From Cupriavidus pauculus (GTDB taxonomy: Bacteria; Pseudomonadota; Gammaproteobacteria; Burkholderiales; Burkholderiaceae), in contig NZ_BPUO01000025.1 of assembly GCF_022179805.1 (NCBI RefSeq), forward strand, positions 1-64,000: 64,000 nt of DNA, read 5' to 3'. Below the pieces are notes generated by a model. It did not search any database. It had not been told where the DNA came from and worked only from the letters and a program-made list of their open reading frames with translations. This document shows, piece by piece, positions 58,881 to 64,000 of this stretch. Position 1 is the stretch's first letter; the number at the start of each line of letters is the position of its first letter. Both the position numbers and the translations under genes were made by a program.

Positions 58881-59098
58881 GACTTGCGCGGCGGCCCCGA
58901 CGCCTGGCTGGCATCGCCCTCGTCGCCCGCGCCACTGGCGCGCCCCGGCGGCGCCGACACGCCGGTCAGGTCGCGGCCCGCCACCAGCGACGCCGGTTCC
59001 ATCGCCCGCACACCCTCGCCACCGCCAGCCCACGCGGCAATTCCAGCGGCCAGCACGGCCGCCACACTCAGGACACCCACCCAGTTCATCTGCTTCAT
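58862..59098 (-). CDS. Small exported or membrane-anchored protein
   Basis: 78 residues. A hydrophobic N-terminus (MKQMNWVGVLSVAAVLAAGIAAWA) is followed by a Gly/Ala/Ser-rich tail. ATG 59098 has GGAGAG upstream; an ATG 12 bases earlier lacks one. It faces away from the NDH-2-like gene, and its upstream region carries a palindrome shared with that gene's promoter. Joint Rrf2 control is therefore likely. Function unknown. Confidence 0.62.
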   Translation of the reverse strand: MKQMNWVGVLSVAAVLAAGIAAWAGGGEGVRAMEPASLVAGRDLTGVSAPPGRASGAGDEGDASQASGPPRKSIHPLA

Positions 59099-59130
59099 GA
59101 CGCTCTCCATGGAGTTGATACTTCGTTTAA

Positions 59131-59153
59131 ACTACGACTAGTGAAGTCGTAGT
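59131..59153. promoter_or_regulatory. Rrf2 operator candidate A (small exported protein)
   Basis: ACTACGA-N9-TCGTAGT (59131-59153); the arms extend to ACTACGACT / AGTCGTAGT. It lies 33 bp upstream of the small gene's start codon on the minus strand and shares its arms and spacing exactly with site B. Confidence 0.75.
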
Positions 59154-59233
59154 AAGAATAGGCGCGGCTGCCGGCATGTGCAAGCCGCAACGCCAATTCC
59201 CCGACACATCGGCGGGTCATTGCAAAAAACGAC

Positions 59234-59271
59234 TTGCATGTTTTTAACTACGACTCATAGAATCGTAGTTA
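59234..59271 (+). promoter_or_regulatory. NDH-2-like gene promoter with Rrf2 operator candidate B
   Basis: TTGCAT (59234-59239) and TAGAAT (59258-59263) are 18 bp apart. TAACTACGA-N9-TCGTAGTTA (59245-59271) overlaps the -10. Same ACTACGA-N9-TCGTAGT architecture as site A. Confidence 0.72.
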
Positions 59272-59365
59272 CGGCTGGTGCATGACGGACGGCGGGTAGG
59301 TAGTGCCGCAGGATCAACAGTCGAATACCGTAAAACCGTGATGGGCGTGGCCCAGGAGTCTGAAG

Positions 59366-60577
59366 ATGTCGAAACGTATTCTTGTGATTGGCGCCGGCTT
59401 TGCCGGTATGTGGAGCGCACTGGCATCGGCCCGCCTGCTTGACCAGGTTGGCCGTACCGATGTGGAGATTGCGCTGGTGGCCCCGGCCCCCGAGTTGCAT
59501 GTGCGGCCGCGTCTCTACGAGCAGAACCCCAATGGCATGAAGGCGCCGCTGCAGGAAATCTTCCGCGCCGTGGGCGTCCGCTTCATCCAGGGTGTGGTGG
59601 AACGCATCGACGTCGACGCGCGCCAGGTGGAAGTGCAGGGCGTTGGCGCCGATACGTCACGCAGCACGCTCGGCTATGACCGCCTGGTGCTGGCCGCTGG
59701 CAGCCGCCTGTTCCGTCCGCAGATCCCGGGGCTGGACACGCATGCCTTTAACGTCGACCAGATTGCCGATGCGGCAGAGCTGGAGGCGCATATCCACACG
59801 CTGGCGCAGCGTCCGGTCAGCGTGGCGCGCAATACCGTGGTCGTGGCCGGCGGTGGCTTCACCGGTATCGAGACTGCGGCGGAAATGCCGGCGCGGCTGC
59901 GTGAAGTGTTGGGCGAAGGCGCCGATGTGCGTGTGATCGTCGTCGAGCGCAACAGCGATATCGGTCCCGACCTGGGCGCCGGCCCGCGTCCCGTGATCAC
60001 GCAGGCACTGAGCGAACTCGGTGTGACGTGGAAGCTCGGCTCCGGCGTGGCATCGGTGGATGCGGAAGGCGTGACGCTGGAAAGCGGCGAGCGCATCGAC
60101 GCCGCCACGGTGGTCTGGACGGCGGGCGCGCGTGCCAGCGCACTGACCGCGCAAATCCCGGCCGAGCGCGACAATTTCGGCCGCCTGCACGTGGACAGCA
60201 ACTTGCGCGTGAAGGGTGTCGATACGGTCTATGCGACGGGCGATGTGGCCTACGCAGCGGTGGATGACGCCGGCAACTACGCGATGATGTCGTGTCAGCA
60301 TGCGATGAACCTGGGCCGCTCGGCCGGCCACAACGTGGCAGCCGACCTGCTGGGCCAGCCGCAGATTCCGTACAGCCAGCCGAAATACGTGACCTGCCTG
60401 GACCTGGGCCCGTGGGGCGCGGTCTATACCGAAGGCTGGGATCGTCAGGTGAAGCTGTCGGGAGCCGAGGCCAAGGCGCTGAAGACCAAAATCAACACCG
60501 AGTGGATCTACCCGCCTAGCGCGAATCGCGCCGAGGCGCTGGAACTGGCCGACCCGCTGCGTATCGTCGTGGCCTGA
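59366..60577 (+). CDS. Type II NADH dehydrogenase-like FAD oxidoreductase
   Basis: 403 residues. FAD motif VIGAGFAGMWSALASARL (6-23), NADH motif VVVAGGGFTGIETAAEMPARL (about 157-177), and GVDTVYATGDVAYA, the second FAD contact. It belongs to the NDH-2 group that passes electrons from NAD(P)H to quinone without proton pumping. The C-terminal membrane-binding helix is not strongly hydrophobic. The promoter carries a palindrome shared with the small gene upstream and partly with the rrf2 gene, which follows convergently. Confidence 0.88.
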   Translation: MSKRILVIGAGFAGMWSALASARLLDQVGRTDVEIALVAPAPELHVRPRLYEQNPNGMKAPLQEIFRAVGVRFIQGVVERIDVDARQVEVQGVGADTSRSTLGYDRLVLAAGSRLFRPQIPGLDTHAFNVDQIADAAELEAHIHTLAQRPVSVARNTVVVAGGGFTGIETAAEMPARLREVLGEGADVRVIVVERNSDIGPDLGAGPRPVITQALSELGVTWKLGSGVASVDAEGVTLESGERIDAATVVWTAGARASALTAQIPAERDNFGRLHVDSNLRVKGVDTVYATGDVAYAAVDDAGNYAMMSCQHAMNLGRSAGHNVAADLLGQPQIPYSQPKYVTCLDLGPWGAVYTEGWDRQVKLSGAEAKALKTKINTEWIYPPSANRAEALELADPLRIVVA

Positions 60578-60594
60578 TCGGTTTTGTCGTGATG

Positions 60595-60621
60595 GCTGCT
60601 CTCCCGGTGCGGGAGAGCAGC
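60595..60621. terminator. Hairpin between convergent NDH-2-like and Rrf2 genes
   Basis: GCTGCTCTCCCG (60595-60606) and CGGGAGAGCAGC (60610-60621) are 12-bp perfect arms with a GTG loop. No U-run; it probably serves both strands. The CTCTCCCG core resembles the REP-like palindrome at 20813. Confidence 0.6.
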
Positions 60622-60628
60622 AGCAAAA

Positions 60629-61198
60629 TCAGCCGCGCTTGCGAGTTTTCGCAGGCGTGGCTTCTTCTATTTCTTCTTCCTTTCCGCTGCGACGGTTGGC
60701 CGCGCGGTCGGTGAGCCAGTGCACCACCTGCGTGCCGTAGCCGGCAGGGGCTTTGTCGATGGTGCGCTGTGCCAGGTCGGCCAGCGTCTGCTTCTTGAGT
60801 TCGGCGCGCATGGCGCGTTCGGCCGTCTGCATCACAGCGTGGATCGAGCACACGCCGCGCGTGGCCCAGGCCGGCGGCGCATCCTCGAACACCGCGCAGC
60901 GGCTGCGGATCTCGCGGCAGTCGAACAGCGGCTTTTCGCCATCGATGGCCACCACCACGTCGTGCACGGTGATCCGTTCGGCGGCACGGGCCAGGCGGAA
61001 GCCGCCCCGGATGCCCTCGGTGGCTACCACCAGTTCGGCCCTGGCCAGCTTGGTGAACAGCTTGGCCAGGTAATCGACGGGAATGCCCTGCAGTTCGGCC
61101 AGATCGCGGACGCTGGCTTCCTGGACTGCGGCGTTGGAACGGGTCAGGTACAGCAGGCAGTGCAGCCCATACTCGACCCCAGTGCTGATGAACGACAT
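60629..61198 (-). CDS. Rrf2-family regulator with Fe-S type cysteines
   Basis: 189 residues. The N-terminal winged helix (YGLHCLLYLTR ... VRDLAELQGIPVDYLAKLFTKLARAELV) and EGIRGGFRLAR wing are typical. Cys94, Cys101 and Cys117 sit where IscR/NsrR bind a cluster, but the spacing (7 and 16) differs from both. The Lys/Arg/Glu-rich C-terminal tail (about 165-189) is extra. A half-conserved operator lies immediately upstream of its own start. It probably senses redox or NO and controls the NDH-2-like gene, the small exported protein and itself. Confidence 0.87.
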   Translation of the reverse strand: MSFISTGVEYGLHCLLYLTRSNAAVQEASVRDLAELQGIPVDYLAKLFTKLARAELVVATEGIRGGFRLARAAERITVHDVVVAIDGEKPLFDCREIRSRCAVFEDAPPAWATRGVCSIHAVMQTAERAMRAELKKQTLADLAQRTIDKAPAGYGTQVVHWLTDRAANRRSGKEEEIEEATPAKTRKRG

Positions 61199-61205
61199 GG
61201 TTGTA

Positions 61206-61231
61206 TAACTCGGATTAATTGAATCGTAGTT
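61206..61231. promoter_or_regulatory. Rrf2 operator candidate C (autoregulation)
   Basis: TAACT (61206-61210) and TCGTAGTT (61224-61231) align base for base with site B over 26 positions (18 identical). The right half is intact and the left half degenerate. It begins eight bases upstream of the rrf2 start codon. Confidence 0.6.
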
Positions 61232-61429
61232 GACAGCCTATACAAATCCGTCGTCTCCCGCAAGGCATGGTGGCCCCGTTTGCCTGCCATGTGCGGTGCA
61301 AGGCTACGCGTTTACCCCGGCATCGTTGCGCGCACCGTGTAAGAACCGGGTAAGGGGCGGGCAGTACCTTGTCACCGTGCCATGCGGCATGTACCGCGTG
61401 GCGAATGCAAGGATATGCAGGAGACAACG

Positions 61430-61735
61430 ATGCAAGACGATCTGATCGAAAAACTGAAGGCCAGCCGGCAGTATCAGGAGCTGGTGCGGCGCCGTGGCCG
61501 GCTGGGCTGGCTGCTGACGGCGGTGATGCTGGTGGTGTACTACGGCTACGTGCTGGTGATTGCGTTCGACAAGGAACTGCTGGCCACCCGCGTGGGGCAG
61601 GGTGTGATGACCTGGGGCATGCCGATCGGGCTGTTCGTGATCCTGTTCACCGTGGTGATCACCGGCCTCTATGTGCGCCATGCCAACCGCGTCTACGACG
61701 ACCTGACCGACCGCATCAAGCAGGAGGTCGCATGA
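61430..61735 (+). CDS. yjcH: DUF485 inner-membrane protein YjcH
   Basis: 101 residues with two TM helices (about 24-46 and 59-82), LVRRRGRLGWLLTAVMLVVYYGYVL being the DUF485 signature. It is always found beside actP and is thought to assist the acetate symporter. ATG 61430 has AGGAG six bases ahead and is preferred to ATG 61415. Its stop overlaps the actP start (ATGA). Confidence 0.93.
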   Translation: MQDDLIEKLKASRQYQELVRRRGRLGWLLTAVMLVVYYGYVLVIAFDKELLATRVGQGVMTWGMPIGLFVILFTVVITGLYVRHANRVYDDLTDRIKQEVA

Positions 61736-63399
61736 AGACCCGTCACGCATTCCAGGCTGCCGCGGCCAGCGCCGCGCTGCTGTTGTCCGCCAGCGCCTTC
61801 GCGGCCGGCGGTGATCTGGGGCAGGCCGTAAAGCAGGCCACCAACTGGACGGCCATCGGCATGTTCGTGGTGTTCGTGGTCGGTACGCTGTTCATTACCA
61901 AGTGGGCCGCCAAGAAGACCAAGTCCGCCGCCACGTTCTACACCGGCGGCGGCATTACCGGCTTCCAGAACGGCCTGGCCATTGCCGGCGACTTCATGTC
62001 GGCGGCGTCTTTCCTGGGCATTTCGGCAGCTGTGTACACCAGCGGCTATGACGGGCTGATCTACTCGATCGGCTTCCTGGTGGGCTGGCCGATCATCACG
62101 TTCCTGATGGCCGAGCGGCTGCGCAACCTGGGCCGCTTCACGTTTGCCGACGTGGCCGCGTACCGCTTCAAGCAGGCGCCGATCCGCGCATTCGCGGCGT
62201 CGGGCACGCTGGTGGTGGTGGCGTTCTACCTGATCGCGCAGATGGTGGGTGCCGGCCAGTTGATCAAGCTGCTGTTCGGGCTGGAATACTGGGTCGCGGT
62301 GGTCATCGTGGGTGCGCTGATGATGATCTACGTGCTGTTCGGCGGCATGACGGCCACCACGTGGGTGCAGATCATCAAGGCGTGCCTGTTGCTTGGCGGC
62401 GCGACGTTCATGGCCTTCATGGTGATGGCGCAGTTCCACTTCAGCCCCGAGGCGCTGTTCGCCAAGGCGGTGGAAGTGCATGCCAAGAAGGATTCGATCA
62501 TGAGTCCGGGCAACTTCATCAAGGACCCGATCTCGGCCATTTCGTTCGGCATCGCGCTGATGTTCGGCACGGCCGGCCTGCCGCATATCCTGATGCGCTT
62601 CTTCACGGTGCCCAATGCCAAGGAGGCACGCAAGTCGGTGTTCTGGGCCACCACGTGGATCGGCTACTTCTACATCCTGACCTTCATCATCGGCTTTGGC
62701 GCGATCGTGCTGGTGGGCACCAATGCCAGCTTCCAGGACGGCAGCGGCAAGCTGCTGGGCGGTGTGAACATGGCGGCCGTGCACCTGGCCAGCGCGGTGG
62801 GCGGCAACGTGTTCCTGGGCTTTATCTCGGCCGTGGCGTTCGCGACGATCCTGGCGGTGGTGGCAGGCCTGACGCTGGCCGGCGCATCGGCGGTGTCGCA
62901 CGACCTCTACCAGACCGTCTTCAAGCACGGCAAGGCCACCAGCGCCATGGAGCTGCGCGTCTCCAAGATCACGACGATCGTGTTGGGCATGATCGCGGTG
63001 GTGCTCGGCATCGTGTTCGAGAAGCAGAACATCGCGTTCATGGTGTCGCTGGCGTTCGCGGTGGCGGCATCGGCCAACTTCCCGGTGCTGTTCCTGTCGG
63101 TGCTGTGGAAGGGCTGCACCACGCGTGGCGCGATGATCGGCGGCTTCCTGGGCCTGGTGTCGGCCGTGGTGCTGACGGTGCTGTCGCAGGCGGTCTGGGT
63201 GGACGTGTTCCACTTCAAGAGCGCGCCGTTCCCGTACACGTCACCGGCGCTGTTCTCGATGACGATCGGCTTTGTCGGCATCTGGCTTTTCTCGGTGACC
63301 GACAAGTCCAAGCGCGCTCTGCTGGACAAGGCAGGATTCGAGGCGCAGGAACTGCGCTCTGAAACCGGCATCGGCGCGGGCGAGGCTACCGCGCACTGA
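61732..63399 (+). CDS. actP: Cation/acetate symporter ActP
   Basis: 555 residues of the sodium:solute symporter family. A signal-like N-terminus (MKTRHAFQAAAASAALLLSASAFA) precedes thirteen TM helices. FYTGGGITGFQNGLAIAGDFMSAASFLGI and GTAGLPHILMRFFTVPNAKEARKS are characteristic of ActP. It imports acetate, glycolate and other short carboxylates. It is translationally coupled to yjcH and ends at a strong terminator. Confidence 0.95.
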   Translation: MKTRHAFQAAAASAALLLSASAFAAGGDLGQAVKQATNWTAIGMFVVFVVGTLFITKWAAKKTKSAATFYTGGGITGFQNGLAIAGDFMSAASFLGISAAVYTSGYDGLIYSIGFLVGWPIITFLMAERLRNLGRFTFADVAAYRFKQAPIRAFAASGTLVVVAFYLIAQMVGAGQLIKLLFGLEYWVAVVIVGALMMIYVLFGGMTATTWVQIIKACLLLGGATFMAFMVMAQFHFSPEALFAKAVEVHAKKDSIMSPGNFIKDPISAISFGIALMFGTAGLPHILMRFFTVPNAKEARKSVFWATTWIGYFYILTFIIGFGAIVLVGTNASFQDGSGKLLGGVNMAAVHLASAVGGNVFLGFISAVAFATILAVVAGLTLAGASAVSHDLYQTVFKHGKATSAMELRVSKITTIVLGMIAVVLGIVFEKQNIAFMVSLAFAVAASANFPVLFLSVLWKGCTTRGAMIGGFLGLVSAVVLTVLSQAVWVDVFHFKSAPFPYTSPALFSMTIGFVGIWLFSVTDKSKRALLDKAGFEAQELRSETGIGAGEATAH

Positions 63400-63424
63400 C
63401 CCTCAGGCAAAAGCCGGCTATAAG

Positions 63425-63460
63425 CGACCCGCACGTGCAAGCGTGCGGGTCGTTTTCTTT
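63425..63460 (+). terminator. Intrinsic terminator of yjcH-actP
   Basis: CGACCCGCACG (63425-63435) pairs with CGTGCGGGTCG (63442-63452) around TGCAAG; TTTTCTTTT follows. Confidence 0.92.
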
Positions 63461-63625
63461 TGGGACGCTTCTGCTGAATACGCTGCATCTGCCGGTGCGA
63501 ATTCACCTTCGGCAATGTCTTCCCCTGCGGCGATGGCCGTTGGAGGACACTCCGGCTGGCACCACGCCGCCCCTGTCAGGGGCAGGCGGGGTTGGCGGGC
63601 TGGACCCATCCGAAGGAGTGCCCCC

Positions 63626-64000
63626 ATGAACAAGAAAAAGCCCCTGCGCGTTGTCGCGGCCCTGGTGGTACTGGGATTCGTTGGCTTCTTCGTCCTGACC
63701 GCACCGTCCACCTGGAGGCTGCTCCGCGCGATCTGCCAGCCGCCACGGCGCCGGATCTGGTCAACGGGCGCGAAGTGTTCCTGGCTGGTGACTGCGCCAC
63801 CTGTCACGCATCGCCCGGCAAGGGGGATGACAAGCTGCTCGGCGGTGGCAGGTCACTCGATACGGCGTTCGGCACGTTCCACATGCCCAACATCTCGCCA
63901 GACAAGCAGGACGGCATCGGTGGATGGTCGCTGGAGCAGTTCATCGTCGCCATGCGCGAGGGCGTGCTGCCTGACAAGGGCAATGCCTATCCCGCCTTTC
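63626..64000 (+). pseudogene. Cytochrome c gene with single-base frameshift (runs off right edge)
   Basis: ATG 63626 (AAGGAG at 63613-63618) opens MNKKKPLRVVAALVVLGFVGFFVLTAPST, a membrane-anchored or exported N-terminus. After about 63711 this frame becomes Arg/Ser-rich. The frame shifted by one base gives LEAAPRDLPAA, then REVFLAGDCATCHASPGK with a CxxCH haem site, and GVLPDKGNAYPAF at the edge. Restoring one C in TCCACCTGG (to TCCACCCTGG) would join the two parts. It resembles the cytochrome c subunit of periplasmic dehydrogenases. It is either a recent mutation or a base-call error. Confidence 0.78.

Noticed and set aside
59131..59271. Reading the paired palindromes as a CRISPR or attachment site
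   Set aside because: There are only two full copies, sited at promoters, with a linked Rrf2 gene. Operators explain them better.
1..64000. tRNA, rRNA or riboswitch elements
   Set aside because: No cloverleaf, conserved rRNA segment or known riboswitch core was recognised by eye. A covariance search would be needed to exclude small RNAs.

Overview
The window is GC-rich and densely coded. It carries many LysR regulators, two Bug-type (TctC) periplasmic receptors without TctAB partners, Burkholderia-type trimeric porin and NodT outer-membrane proteins, and a yjcH-actP pair. This points to a betaproteobacterium of the Burkholderiaceae, most likely Cupriavidus or a close relative. The content is accessory-metabolism and stress rather than housekeeping, as on the second chromosome of that group; this placement is inferred from gene content only. 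No rRNA, tRNA or CRISPR was recognised.

Layout. 1-135: the right end of an insertion sequence, with a transposase C-terminus. 216-1315: divergent ohrR/ohr peroxide defence with two matching operators. 1406-6731: D-hydroxy-amino-acid PLP enzyme with a divergent LysR, an MFS exporter, a GlxA-type regulator and Mug glycosylase. 6961-12681: an unlinked pair of 2-oxoacid dehydrogenase E1 genes (aceE, sucA) without E2/E3. 12774-17549: HxlR regulator facing an EmrAB/OMF-type efflux operon. 17877-25163: lone acetolactate synthase-like large subunit, three LysR regulators, a porin and a strikingly short FliD-like protein. 25350-32713: a HI0933-type flavoprotein, then a four-gene catabolic operon (Bug receptor, HAPMO-like Baeyer-Villiger monooxygenase, CaiB CoA-transferase, patatin) divergent from an IclR regulator that has two palindromic operators.

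32916-38821 is a compact six-gene lipid cluster resembling E. coli ynbABCD: CDP-alcohol phosphatidyltransferase, hydrolase-methyltransferase fusion, PAP2-dual-specificity-phosphatase fusion, small membrane protein, PlsC acyltransferase and CdsA. 38940-41297 is a Bug-PhzF-RidA operon. 42162-44603 holds HxlR with a triple palindrome at an MFS promoter (the MFS gene has lost its last helix to a frameshift) and a bacterial alternative oxidase with an NsrR-like site upstream. 44890-52964 holds lipocalin, an MscS-type channel, an isoquinoline-oxidoreductase-type molybdoenzyme, and an unrecognised 789-residue protein paired with a LodB-like flavoprotein. 53095-58825 is mixed small genes.

58862-61231 is a probable Rrf2 regulon: a small exported protein and an NDH-2-like dehydrogenase share a palindrome, and the Rrf2 gene carries a half-conserved copy. 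61430-63399 is yjcH-actP (acetate uptake). The window ends inside a cytochrome c gene with a single-base frameshift.

The best candidates for undescribed biology are the ynb-like lipid cluster, the 789-residue protein/flavoprotein pair, the NO-responsive-looking alternative oxidase, the domain-deleted FliD and the Rrf2/NDH-2 circuit. All family assignments rest on motifs and overall resemblance read by eye; no search was run.
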